A stretch of DNA of 64,000 nucleotides from Galaxea fascicularis (lineage: Eukaryota; Cnidaria; Anthozoa; Scleractinia; Euphylliidae). Below the pieces are notes generated by a model that saw nothing but the letters and a program-made list of their open reading frames with translations, was not told the origin of the DNA and searched no databases. Of the stretch, positions 26,404-38,358 are shown piece by piece. Location: NCBI GenBank assembly GCA_948470475.1, contig OX419346.1:1-64000 (forward strand), written 5' to 3'. The position numbers and the translations under genes are program-made. Within the stretch, counting starts at the first letter, position 1. Every line of letters starts with the position of its first letter.

Positions 26404-29400
26404 CTAATTCACCTTTGCACCAGTCTTAATCATCTTCTTGAAGCGGTCCAAAGTGCCCTTGTTTGTTTGTTGAACAGTTTCGTAAGGCTCTTCACCTGTG
26501 AAAAAGAGAAAGTGAAGTAAAATGACGAGATAGCGTAAATTATCATACAGCTGTGACCAGTTTCCCACGCAGCTGTTTTTAGGCGTATTCCCACCCCTCC
26601 CCACTCGACTCCCCTAAAAAAATGCTTGGGGGGCTAAGCAGTGACAAGAGCTTTCGCAAAATTAATTGTCCTAACTTAAAGTTCACGATTTCTGGTAAGG
26701 AAACAAATGTGGGAAAAAAACCTTTGGGAGTAAAATGAGAGAGCTTAGCCAGGACTAAAAACTATAGGCTAATTTCTGCTGAGTGTATACTTCTGCTAAT
26801 TTTCCTACCAGGAGCAAGATACGCCTCGTTTGTCTTCTCTGGAATTGGAGGAGCATCTTTTTCCAAATCATCACTTGATGACGACGTATTGCTCTAAAAT
26901 GGGTCAAGGTAAATGATCAGCAAAATAAGGCAAAAAGCACCCGTTCTGGGTAGTCTGGCAGTAACATTTGAAACAACGTTAATCAACAGTGAGCAAAAGA
27001 GCTTACCATTAAACTGCCAGATGAAGTTTGATTACGTAGCTCGGGTGGCGACCCTGCGAATTTTGCGTTCAGACTAGGGCTGCTGCTAGGTTTCACAACG
27101 GCAGCATATATATCTAGAAAGGCACAGAGCAAGTCAGGATCAGTTATTTTGGCAAGATTACTTAATGCAACCAAAGGAGAGCCACTTATGATGTAGTCAG
27201 CAAGCGTGCTCCCCAATTATTACCTGCCACACTATTAGCTGCTTCTCCATCTTCCTGACTTTTAACACCTCTTTTAGCCTCGGTATGGGGAACACCATTG
27301 CTTCTTGCATCGCTTGCTTGTCCGTATGGAGCAGGAGGAGCAGGTGATATGTGCACAGGTTGCTGCCACTGTTGTCCAACCAACTCGTATGAAGGCTCCA
27401 CCGTTGGCCCCCCATTGACTTCCACAGGAATACCAGGTTTTACTGTAGAATAGGTAGGGTTGTTTACATTTCCTGTTGGTACGGATGGGGTTGTAGGTGA
27501 TACCTTCTTCCCTGGCTGCTGCCACTGTTCGCCAACTAATTCATATGAAGGCTCCACACTTGGTTTTCCTTGGACATCTGAAGAGTCACCAGTTTTCCCC
27601 CTGACTTCCACACAACCACCAGCAGTTTGTTTACCAAGCGTTGTTGTTTGTTTGGTGGTTTCTGGGATTCCGACCAAGCTGTATGCTCCAACTGGTGCAC
27701 GTACCTTGGACTTCTCACCTTGCTTTTTGGGTTGCACAGAGGTTAGGGTTAGGTCAAATGGCCTCGTCATCTGTGGCCCCTCACCTGCGGCAAGGTTCGG
27801 TGGTTTAGGAGGTGACGAGGGACTTGTGGCTCCAACTAAGCTATACTGTCCAGATGGTTCTGTGGGTGAATCTCCCACCTTACAACCACTTCCTTGTTTT
27901 ACAAGGGGGACTTCAAACACATCTGCTGTCAAGGGACAGCGTTTAGGACCTGCCAGTGCCTTCAGCCTGTTTGGGACGGTATGGAAACCCTTGCTGTCAG
28001 CAACATTTTTGTTCTTTTCAGGCTGTAAACCACTGCCGCCTAACAGTAACATATCATCAAGCACATCTGGAGAGCCGCTTGATCTTTTTGAGCTACTTAA
28101 GGGAGGAGATTGTGGCTTGACTGAGAAAAAGAAAAGAGAATAGTGAGTTCAAAGACCAACATTTCAAAATTATATTTTGATCTGGTTTGTATCTTCGATT
28201 AGCACCAAGTGCATTGCTAAATAGCATTCATTTATTTATTTTACCCAATTTCTATATTCAGTTATACTTTTTCAACATTTTTACGAGATCAATTATTTAA
28301 GGGATAAGGGTAGGATTTAAAGAACGACAAAGATGAAAATAAAAGCCATTTGTCTTGTTATTGTTTCCCTTAACCTGTTCGTACGTTGACCTAATCCCGT
28401 CTCACCAATGCCGAGAAAGTGTTTATAATTTACTGACCCCGATATGACAACTGGGTTTAAGACGGTTATTTATTTCGGGAATTATTTCAGTGCAATTTGT
28501 TCGTGAAGTAATTTTAACAAGGATGTACCAGTTACCTCGAATATTTTCATATTTACATGAACCTACTGAATGTCTATTACCTGGCAAAGGAGGCACATTG
28601 TCCCCAAGATCAATTAACAGACCTGACAAAGTGATCCCAATATGACAACTGGGTTAAAACCGGTTATTGAGAATTGTTGTAGTGCAAAATGTTCGTGAAG
28701 TTATTTTAACAAGGATGTGCCAGTTACCTTGAATATTTTCATATTTAGATGAACCTACTGAATGTCTTTTACCTGGCAAAGGAAGCACATCGTCCCCAAG
28801 ATCAATTAACAGACCTGACAGAACAAGTGACCAATTAACCGGTCTAATAGAAAAAGTGATCAATATAGAACAAGTGATCGATTAACATACCTGATGGAAC
28901 GTGAAATTAATTAACAGACTTGACAGGACAAGTAATTATGCAATTAACAGACCTGATAGGACAAGTGAACAATTACCAGGCCTGAAAGCATGAGTGATCC
29001 ATTGACAGACCTCATAGCGAACACATGCAGCAATCAAGCCAGAAGAATAGTCAATCATTAAACACACCTTACATATATATTCAACAAGCCCCCAATAAAA
29101 CGTGTAACCATTATTACTTTAAGTTATTTCAACATCAACTACATGCATAAGAACACATGACCAAGACAACCTATCATATACCAGCCTTTAACAGAGGATC
29201 TACTCCCCCAATTGATTATGGCAGAAAATGAGACATGACTGGGTAAACAGTGAATTGATGGGCCTCATATCAGCTGGATGGAAATCATGGCCAGTTAATA
29301 GACCTAATCACACTTTTATAATTAAAGAATAATGCAATTAACAAAATGCAGACTTTAATCAATACCAACTTGACATAAGACAATGCAGTTCTCCATGAAA

Positions 29401-32400
29401 TATCAATCAATATGAGGGTTTTACATACAGACACTGCACCACATTGCCTTGACAAAAGCCATCTTATCAACAGTATTTGAATGATTAGGTTTAACAATGA
29501 TTTATCAATCAAGTACGTTTTAGTTAGATGACAAATTTGAACTTGCCTGTACAATTTACGTACATGTATGAGAAAAGATAAAGTAAACTGTTATCCTTTC
29601 ATTAAATTTAATTAACACCTGCACTCGACAACAAGGTCATTAAGTCACATCCGAGGCCGAGTCACAGGTCAGCAGTATACCTTTCAGTCAGGTCACAAGA
29701 TCTTCGTCGGTCAGATATGGCGAGTCGTAAGTGCGCTGTTTTTCAAATCATATGCACATCTTCAATGAGTTTACATATAATTACATATGAGTAAACACTG
29801 TTCTTTACACGTAAATTAGTAACATAAATCTTTTAACTTTGATTTTTGTAAAGGTATAAAGGACAGTGAGGCAAAGCTCAACCTCTAGGTAAATCAAGTG
29901 TATTGTGTATTTCTTAGCCCTGTTATGAGCTTTTCTCCAACGAAGTTATGTCAATAATTTTTTTAAATCTGTACAGCTCCCCGAATATGTGGTCGATCCG
30001 ACTATCGACAGTGACAAAAAGCTCGACCTAGAGGTTAGAGTCTGTTGTTTATTTCTTAGCCCTGTTCTGATCAAGCTCCCTGAATATGTGGTTGATCTGA
30101 CCATCAACAGGTAAAAATACACAAAATTCATTCTACATATGTAGATGTTACATTCAACGTTGTTCTATCTCAAATGTTGAGTGCAATCTCTTGTGTGGGG
30201 CAAGCAGTCAGGTACAGTAAGAAACATTTTGCCGATTTGCCAATAATATTCATACATGTAGTTTCAACCAATACTTTCTGCCTCGCTGGATGAGTGTAGT
30301 AGCTTGTTGAACCATGTTGTACCTTCATTTTTAGCAAAAAAACAAAATTATGATTCAGACTGTTCAAAGCTATATGGTAGAGTTGAAAGCGAAATTTTTG
30401 TAGTATTGTTAGAAGAAAAAAACGCTGACCACTGACTCGGTCACTTGACTTGGATTCAGATTTGACTCGGACTCGGAGTTGACTAGGTGATCTGGTAAAT
30501 TCAACACTGTAGGGTCTCTGACTTTGTCACAATGTCCATCTTGTGATGAATTTAAAGAACTACACTATATATAGCATTACTTTAAATTTGTTTCCAACTT
30601 CAACTTACCTTCAGGAACATGTCTTGCCTGTGCTTTATCACCAGAAGAAACAGATGCAGGGGGAATCTCATAATCACTCGATGTACCCTTACTCCTTTGT
30701 GCAGTAGTTTCATTTCGTAAATTCAGCCCTGGTGGGCCTGAAGCTGTCCCTGGCAATACTTTATAGTCTGCAACTGCTTGCGAATTTCCTCCTTTAACTG
30801 CGCTGGAATTCAAGGTGGGTTTATTTAAGTCTTGCCGTGGAAAAGTAGGTTTCATTGACACTGGGGGTTTACTGTTTGGTGCTGCTGCAACAAATTTACT
30901 ACCAACATCATTTTTGCTTCCAAAATCAAAATTCACATAGTCCCTGGTTTTCCCTGCAGCTGGCAGTTCTTTAGAGGATTCAATTTGTTTAGCAACTATG
31001 CTTCCCTCGGTTTCCTTTGGTTCTGCCAAAAGTGCTCTGGGAACTGGACCATTCTGAATTTCACTTTCTTGCCACCGACTAACACTCTTGATAAAGTCCG
31101 CGTTCTCATAATCTGAATGTCCAGATGGTGATGTTGGAGAGGTAGGGATATTCACATTCACATATGTGTGGTACTTCAACTCTTCTTCTTTCAATTCCTC
31201 GTTTACAAGTTGTACAACAGCCTTGTAAACTAATGCATACTGCTCCTGTTGGCGAAGAAAAAAAACATAATTTTGGGATGAAGGATGTAATGTAACTTAT
31301 GGGCAAAAGCTAGGAAAAGTACAGTAGGACCTAGGACAGAGGGGGTGAAAACAACTTTAAGGGGGGGGGGGGTAAAACAGAAAGAAACTGTTGGAACTAA
31401 AACCCTAAAAAAATCCCTCAAATTGATTTAAAAACCACACAGAACATGAGATCTTCACAAAAGGACTTCGGATGGCAAATTTTTACTGATTAACTTTCAT
31501 AATTTTGGCTTAGACTGGGATTTTATTTCCTAGACAATTTCATTATGCAATGATTACACGTATATGTGATTATGAACTCGGCCTGCCTGCCCAGACAAGT
31601 TGATGCACTAAATATGCATAACAGGGACTAACAAGGTGTAAGCTGGGTACCCAAAGCGGGGTGGGAGAATGAAACGATCATTGTATAGTGCACTATATAA
31701 CAAGTCATACGACTGCTCTTACCTTGGTCTGTACCATTGCCATTCTCTGCTTTCTAAGGTTTGCAACAATATCATATACACTAAAATTGTTTGTCTTCTG
31801 CAAAGATAGAATTTACAAAATAACAAATTCATATAAATATACAGATTTCAAGGAAAGAAATACAGGGAATACACATTAAGAGTAAAAGAGAGACCGAGGG
31901 AGGGAGAAAGGAAGGAAGGAACAAATGCCCGAATGAACAATAATAGTGAAAGGAAAAATGAATGAACAAACAAAGGGGGAGAGACAAAAGCATTAACAGC
32001 AAAACGCACTTGAATGAACTCACTTTCATCTTAAGGAGAGTCCATGCATAATCTACTGCACAAATCGTCCCTGTTCTACCACACCCAGCACTGAAAGAGG
32101 AAATACCATGAATCTTTTTATATAATTTTTGTTTTGCATGGGCATGTTTAGCTGAGAAGACAATGCATAAAACTGTTTCTTACTGTACTGACCTACAGTG
32201 AACTAAAATTGGTTGTTTTCTGTTCCCTTGCAAGGATTTCAAAGTTCTATTCATTTCTATCAGAGGTTCTGCAGACTTTGGGACATCATGATCTGGCCAA
32301 GCAGTATACTGTAATTGTGTGACTGTCATTTCGTCCTGAAATTTAAAAAAAAAAAGAATCTCTTCTTGCTTGCTTCTTGGCCTATAGCTGTGATACTATT

Positions 32401-35400
32401 AGCCTTATCATTATCCTCGTCATTATAGAAGCCATCTGAAGGAGTTTAATTCTAAATAAATTTACTAGGACAACAACACCTTCCACACAGCAGTCTGGTA
32501 CATGCTCTACAGAGCCTTTATGTCTGTGGGTGCCTATATTTCTTATGGGCCTAGCGGGACTAGAACACTCTCTTTTGATGTCCTAGGAGCATAAATGGGG
32601 TATCCATTTTGACCTCAAGAATTAAACCAATACAGACCCCCTATCACAGTGTTTCACTGTGTCAATTTCCCATTATTTCACACTTTTCACCTTCCTCAAA
32701 TAATTGTCAACCTAATGTAAACTAAGTTTCAGTAGTTTTAAATAACTGTTCATACTTGAGCAGATTTCATCAACATTGTTCTCATGAGAAAGCCCTCTGA
32801 AATCACATACTCGGACATCTGAAAAGCAGGGTTACAGTTGTGATTACATTGAAACTTTGCATATAATTAATTATTTTAACATAAAAGAATACTTTCAAGC
32901 CAGGTGCATATGGATTTTCAATATACTTGTATACAGGGAAGTTGGATGCCTAGATGAAATCAAATATTTGAACTGCAGTTAATAAAGAATGAAGATATCA
33001 CTGAGACAATCACTTGCATGTTCATTCAGTAATGGGAAGGTTTTCTAAATGTTTCCTTTCTTAATTAACTACCGAGGAACCTCCAAAACACTAGCAGAGG
33101 CCTTGTGGTTTTGCTGGTTGATTTCTAAAATACACAATGTAATTAATGACAAGCCACCTGTTAAAGATAACTCAAAACTACATGTGCATTTTGTAGGTAA
33201 CCAGCTCATGGAGTCAGCTTGAATGTTTCAACGTTACCTGGGGAAACCGGGAACAGATCCAATACACAGCGTCTAGTCTGCTGGTCTCCCAGCATTGTAG
33301 TATATATACATATCACTAATACTACAGTTATTACATTACTACAGTTAGTTAACTTACCAGTGAAATATGTAATCCACCAAAGTTAAGCTTTTCATCCATA
33401 CTCTCTGGCCAATACCTTTTGCATTTCAGCTTTCCCATTTCAATTTCTTTGCACACCATGATCACAACCTTATTGATATTAAAATATGACATGTAGCCAG
33501 TTACACCTGAACTGGATGCCCATAGGGAAGGGAGGGAGGGAGGGAGGGGGGAAACACTCTGGATTTTTTTTATGGGGATGATCAAATAGGGACAAAACCA
33601 AAACCAAAACCAAAACTACAACCAAAAAGAATCCCTGGACCAAAAATCCCATGTTTAATCTCTAATCCTTAAAAGTTTCCAGAAAGGATTGAACTTTATT
33701 TGTTTAACTGTACAACCAGGACGCATAGGGCATTACCTTACAGTACAAACTGTTAGGCTGTTTTGAATACCCAAAGAAATCCCTACTTAAATCAAGCCTC
33801 ACAAAAAGACCCTGGAATTGAAAATTTCAAGCCCCCCAACCCAAAAAATCCTTCGATCAACTCCTGTCACTGGATGTACAGCGCAAGTTTCTCTAACTAT
33901 CGCAAAGCATTAAGTACTTAAACTAATGACAGATGCCACAAATATACATGCCTATTGGACTTTTTACCAAGCTAAATTTACATTTCACCATAAACATTTC
34001 ATTCAAATAAGTGGTGAAATGTTCCAGCGTACATGTATTGTAACACAGAGACTGCATAACCACCTGGCATCTATGAGAAGCTATCAATCTCCAAAAATCA
34101 TCCACAGTTCTTGGGAGTGGGCCTTGTGAGGCTAAATAAGATGTGCTGCCATCTGGCCCCTGAAAAAAAAGCACACACAGTAAGTATATAAATGAGCATT
34201 CTTAAATTAAATATTAATTGATTTGACCTCCCAGGAAAATATACTGCATATGGAGCTAAGAACACCTTTTAATTCCTTCAATATCAGGCTACAATCATGA
34301 TGTTACTAGCTCATATATAATCTTTAAATATTTGTTTGGTTTCTTACTTGTCTGTCAGTATACCCACACATGTAATACAATTCATATATACTTTGAAATT
34401 TGACATGTTATAGTGCATTAAAGCATGTCACAATAATTGGGCTCTCGTAGACTATATAAACAGATTACAAATTAAAAAAAGACATAACTACACTTTACAT
34501 AATCTTAGATGACTGTTTCATACCTTCACATAGTTGCCGTTGATGTAATCTGACCCTGGTACTTCAGGTAATGTTGGAAGGATGATACGATTGTAGTCAA
34601 CTAAAAATATCATATGTACTGTAAGTCTTAACTCTCATGAGTTCTTCAACTGTCTAAATTAAGAGAGGGTAAACAGTTATGCAGTACTCAAAGGGGGTAT
34701 TGTTACACCAACCACAAGAATGGAGAGTGGTGATCTTTCTATTTAGGCCCAAAAGAACACATTCAAAGTCAAGAGTGCTGTAGCAAAAATATGATATTTG
34801 GCAATAATGAGAGACTAGTTCAGTACAGTGTACTTCCCAGTTGCTTGATTTTTAACGACAGACATACAAAATAGCACTTTCAGATAAAATTAATTGCTGA
34901 TTGAATTTTTCATGCCATCAGTTAGAAAAGTGATTCCAGAATGATGTGGATGTGTTGCAGTTAAAACTTAAATCCAGGTAAAATTTTTTAACCTAGGTTG
35001 GAAATCAATAGACCTTTTTACTGATATGGCGGCCATCTTGAATTGCGAGGGAATTATTGGATACCCAGGGGACAGATGAGAAATAATTATAAAGAATACT
35101 GTGGCGTGACAACTTTTAACAATAATTTTTTGCTAACCATAGGAACAACTGCCAAATACTGTGACAGTAAGATGTAACACTTGTAATATTAATGGAATAT
35201 GAGAGACAAGCAGTAAAAATTTACCCTGAAAGCTGTGTATACGATAAATTTTCCAGCTATTGTCCCCTCGGCAGCCCATGATAATTTCTCAGTCAAAACA
35301 ATATAATTCAAGATGGCCACTGTATCAGTAAAAGGGTCTATTTCCTTTGTCTCCTAACCCTAATTTTAAATAATTTGGTTTAAAGGGATTTGAGAATCAA

Positions 35401-37070
35401 CCTTGGTTAAAAATTTTTTACCTGAATTTAATTTTTACCTGCAACAGATACACTGCAAGTGATAACGTGGATTAGTGAGTGGTTTTCAAAGTTACATATA
35501 GGGCAAGTTTCATTGTTTGTTGTGCCTGCGTGGAACAAGCTAGATTGTGTGGGTAAAATGCTATTGAATGATTTTAATTTGGAACATGATTAATTTTGGT
35601 TCTTTCAGGATACAAAAAGGTAAATATTACGGACATTGTCTTTAGTGAAGTGGTGACTCAGAATTCAATTCTCGGCAGTACATGCTAGGAAGCTCTTGAA
35701 GGTTGAATAAGTGGTTTTCGTAGTAAACAATTTGAGGGATGTTGCTGAGGTCCTGGCGTTCGTTGTAGTGCATATATATTCATTTTCCAATCAAACTGGG
35801 TTTTAATGTTCCTTACGATTACGATTACAATTATGATTGTGATGCTAGTATGAACCAGGCTTAATATAGAATCCAAACTATATTATTTGTGCTGACTATA
35901 TTAATCAAAAATAATATTTTTCAACAGAGTGGACTAAATTTTTGGCAGAGTTATCTGGACTTTTGGAGAACCTTAGATTGAGTCTATTCAGTCTCACCTC
36001 CAGAGCCTCCTGTTCCTCTTAGCTGGCGGGGCCTTCGCACAAGGATCAGAAGGCTCTTGAGACACATGATTTGATTGGCTAGATTTTTTATCTAATTGTT
36101 TGTGTATGTAGCACTGAAATGTCCTCGTGTGAAGGCTCTGCAAGCTAAGAGGGACAGGAGGCTCTGGGGATGAGAATGGAGTCTATCCTAGCTTGTGATT
36201 AACTCTTACATGGTACAATATCTTTGTAGCGGTTTTTTGGCCGATTGCATTCCAGTTCTCCATGATCACAGCTATACTTTGGATCCTTCTTCAGCTGAGA
36301 GGACAAGGTCTTTATTTGCTAGAACAGAGAAATATAAAACATTCACCATTTTTGGCTTTGAATGTTGTTTGTACTTATATTTACGTGTAATAGATCGGGA
36401 AGGGTGGTTTGTGTCATCAGAATTTTCAGGCAACGTTTAAAAATAGTCTGAACATTTGGAAACCAGGTAATGTGAAAATGAAAATCTAGTGCATATATGA
36501 CTTGAAAAAAGTTGGCAGGTGTAAAGCACTAAGCCATGTTGTCTCACTGAGATTGGAAATGAGTGCTGCTTCATCTTCTACCATCACACATTCTAACTGC
36601 AAGTAAACTGGATGGATAATTGGACTGATGAGGTCTCTCCTAGCTTGAGGTATCGACCTTCATGTAATCTTAGAATCCAGACTACATGTTGATTATCATT
36701 TTCAAATCAAGAGAAAAGATACGTCTCTAAAATAAAGGTATAAATGCCACAACGAAACTGATCATAAGTGATATCAGGGACGCTGAAAATTATAGTTGGA
36801 GATCACTAAACTTTTTTAGAAAGTATGTTGTTTCGGTGTCCACAACACTTACAGCAGGACAATATAAGCTTAATAAAGAAGCTATAAACATTGAATTTGA
36901 ACACTAACCACACTAGGAAAATAAATAAAATTTGTTCTTTTTGGTAAGAAACAACATACCTGAAATTCTTTGGCAAAACCATTCTCTCCTTTGGGATTGT
37001 TTGATGGATGAAGGCTCTCCGCATGAGCCAAGAACGTCTGCAGTCCTTCTGGAATCCTCGGAGAATTCAT
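26404..37070 (-). CDS. PEST-family non-receptor protein tyrosine phosphatase (PTPN12/18/22-like), 16 exons
   Basis: Exons in transcript order: 37070–36960, 36294–36210, 34600–34524, 34159–34064, 33468–33358, 32818–32756, 32335–32193, 32090–32024, 31797–31723, 31245–30609, 28814–28773, 28622–28581, 28120–27224, 27113–27007, 26893–26809, 26495–26404. All junctions stay in phase, giving 909 residues. The catalytic domain (about 1–290) has the pTyr loop NRYKDIVPF (58–66), WPD loop (194–196, acid Asp196), P-loop HCSAGCGRTG (Cys228, Arg234) and Q-loop QTKEQY (274–279). The P-loop wording is typical of the PEST subfamily, and the Cys–Asp spacing fits human PTPN12. The long tail holds YxN motifs (Y304, Y322, Y379), seven YxxV motifs, and near the end APPIPEKTNEAY (865–876), resembling the conserved C-terminal PSTPIP-binding motif. 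The likely role is cytosolic dephosphorylation of cytoskeletal or signalling phosphotyrosine. DYINGN replaces the usual DYINAN. The donor after exon 4 (GTGGTT) is weak. The start is the ATG in the first exon. Confidence 0.9.
28440..28830 (-). repeat. Tandem duplication containing two 42-bp cassette exons of the phosphatase gene
   Basis: Two units about 198 bp apart (start GATATGACAACTGGG near 28,441 and AATATGACAACTGGG near 28,639) each hold one exon: 28,814–28,773 and 28,622–28,581. Both exons have phase 1 at each end and 14 codons, encoding GLLIDLGDDVLPLP and GLLIDLGDNVPPLP. Acceptors (TCAG|GTCTG) and donors (CCAG|GTAA) are intact in both. Because they are symmetric, either can be skipped or used without changing frame. 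Confidence 0.8.
28800..29040. repeat. Degenerate minisatellite derived from the cassette-exon splice acceptor
   Basis: A roughly 30-bp motif, AATTAACAGACCTGA followed by AGGACAAGTGA, recurs with mutations through this intron stretch. Read on the minus strand it is the acceptor plus first bases of the cassette exons (TCAG|GTCTGTTAATT). It therefore looks like repeated copying of an exon's 5' edge. Confidence 0.55.
29862..30112 (+). repeat. Minisatellite, about 99-bp unit, 2–2.5 copies, in a phosphatase intron
   Basis: CTCCC-GAATATGTGGT recurs 99 bp apart at 29,977 and 30,076, and GACAGTGA-plus-AAGCTC recurs at 29,862 and 30,007, with the shared stretch TATTTCTTAGCCCTGTT. On the plus strand a unit looks exon-like (acceptor TACAG, then LPEYVVDPTIDSDKKLDLE). 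No gene on that strand supports this. Confidence 0.55.
31361..31372 (+). repeat. Poly-G run (12 G) in a phosphatase intron
   Basis: Twelve consecutive G preceded by CTTTAA, with a GGGGG run 15 bases upstream. It could seed a G-quadruplex or slip during sequencing. Confidence 0.85.
33520..33632 (+). repeat. Simple repeats: GGGA-rich tract and (AAAACC)n
   Basis: A GGGAGGGAGGGAGGGAGG tract (about 33,531–33,551) is followed by about four ACCAAA units (33,595–33,630). Both lie in a phosphatase intron. Confidence 0.8.
34954..35445. mobile_element. MITE with long terminal inverted repeats, interrupted by a second MITE
   Basis: The left end (GTTGCAGTTAAAACTTAAAT, then a CCAGGTAAAATTTTTTAACC stretch) is matched by an inverted copy ending at GCAAC (35,445). 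Arms are about 50 bp. The space between the arms is mostly occupied by the inner element at 35,007–35,342. Located in intron 2 of the phosphatase gene. Confidence 0.65.
35007..35342. mobile_element. MITE nested inside another MITE
   Basis: Terminal inverted repeats of about 38 bp: left AATAGACC, then TTTTACTGATA and GGCCATCTTGAATT; right an inverted copy ending GGTCTATT. The interior is non-coding. It sits between the arms of the element at 34,954–35,445, so it inserted later. Confidence 0.75.
35988..36178. mobile_element. hAT-like MITE with 8-bp target-site duplication
   Basis: GAGTCTAT occurs immediately outside both ends (35,980–35,987 and 36,179–36,186). The termini are inverted repeats of about 48 bp containing CCAGAGCCTCCTG and CTCTTAGCT. 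An 8-bp duplication is characteristic of the hAT superfamily. The element is non-coding and lies in intron 1 of the phosphatase gene near exon 2. Confidence 0.8.
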
Positions 37071-37601
37071 AATACCTTTACTATTGGTACCGTTTTTCAA
37101 AGGTCTTCATCTTGTATCATTTAACTATTTAAAAGTATCGCGGTACAGGCCACATCCAGTTTAATGAAAATGAAAACAAATAAGCGTTCCTTTACAGACC
37201 TGCCCCCGTTCCGATAGTGTTTGCGTTAATTACCCACAATTCGACAGTATTACCGGAAGTTGCGGTTTTTCATTTCCTTGTACAGACGACGGAAATAGAA
37301 TTCAGAGACATAAAAATATTGAACTTATGTTGTCTAAATCTTGTATTGGAAGAGCGATAAGAATACTTTTACAGTTTAAGTTCCCAGTTTGTCATTTCTT
37401 GAGCGGATTTACTTCACGTGACCGGAAATGGAAAATACAGCTCGCCCAAGGACAGCCCGATGATAAGGAAGTATATTAAACTTTCTTTCCTTCCAGCACA
37501 TGCATAAGCGTTGGGCTTAAGCCCTTTTCACTCGACTTTAAAGGAACATTTCTTCCTTTAGCTTGGGCAATTTCCGAGTCTGTTCTCGCTTCATCAAAAC
37601 T
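37071..37601 (-). promoter_or_regulatory. 5' flank of the phosphatase gene
   Basis: The region upstream of the phosphatase start codon contains no other gene. No TATA element at a sensible distance was identified, so the promoter is only placed by position. An in-frame TTG codon lies upstream of the ATG (at 37,100) but the ATG is preferred. Confidence 0.3.
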
Positions 37602-37691
37602 TTAGGAACTGCGAGTGACGGCAACGAAAACGTCATTTCAAACGTATAACTTCGTTTCTGTCTCTCTTTCGCGACTATTGAAATTGGAAAG

Positions 37692-37816
37692 ATTTCCGCA
37701 CAGCCCCACACATTAATTATACATGCACCACTGTCATACTAACCCTGTTCCGAAGACAAATAAAGTTCGAGTCGCAAAATGCATTGTATAATTAATGTAT
37801 GGAGTTGTGCGGAAAT
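37692..37816. mobile_element. Hairpin MITE family B, copy 1
   Basis: ATTTCCGCACAGCCCC and ACATTAATTATAC at the left are mirrored at the right by GTATAATTAATGTATGG and GTGCGGAAAT. The element is about 125 bp. A related copy lies at 50,188–50,319. Confidence 0.8.
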
Positions 37817-38046
37817 TTTGCCTTGAACTGCCGTCTGAAATTGCAAAGAGATCTTTTCATTACTATGAATGCATTGTTTTTAACAATTTTTCTACATGAT
37901 GGTTTTAGTTTTTACATGATGTTCTTAATATCAGTATCTTTAGTTGCCTTTTAAATTTAAATCTATCGTTGATGTTAGCGTTAGTTATATTGACATTTTA
38001 AATCAAATTCTTAATTATATTTTATAATTGTTTTAGCATCTACTTT

Positions 38047-38047
<1 letters not shown>

Positions 38048-38085
<38 letters not shown>

Positions 38086-38358
38086 GTAATAATAACTTTA
38101 TTTAAGTCTCAAATTGTTCTAGCTGAACACGAGTGTTCTACTAATTGGGGAGACTGTAAATCAAATAACCTCTATATTAAATCAAATGTTGATTTTTGAG
38201 GAGAGGGGAAAACCGGAGTACCCGCAGAAAAACCTCTCGGAGCAGAGTAGAGTATCAACAAACTCAGCCCACTTATGACGTCGAGTCCAGGAATCGAACC
38301 CGGGGCACGTTGGTGGAAGGCAAGCATTCTCACCACTGTGCCAACCCTGCTTCCCTGT
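38048..38358 (-). mobile_element. tRNA-derived SINE with (ATT)n tail
   Basis: On the minus strand the element starts with a tRNA-like head: an A-box-like TGGCACAGTGGTGAG (about 38,349–38,335) and a B box GGTTCGATTCC (about 38,300–38,290). These are the internal RNA polymerase III promoter elements. A body of about 200 bp follows (including CTGCGGGTACTCCGG), ending in AATAAAG and an (ATT)n microsatellite at 38,048–38,092. The tRNA-like head plus simple-repeat tail identify it as a SINE rather than a functional tRNA gene; no cloverleaf can be closed at the acceptor end. Confidence 0.8.

Noticed and set aside
27460..28143. 227-codon plus-strand open frame
   Set aside because: It is the antisense shadow of phosphatase exon 13 (28,120–27,224), which has matching phase on both sides.
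38280..38358. A functional tRNA gene on the minus strand
   Set aside because: A and B boxes are present but the acceptor stem does not close, and the sequence continues into a SINE body and tail.
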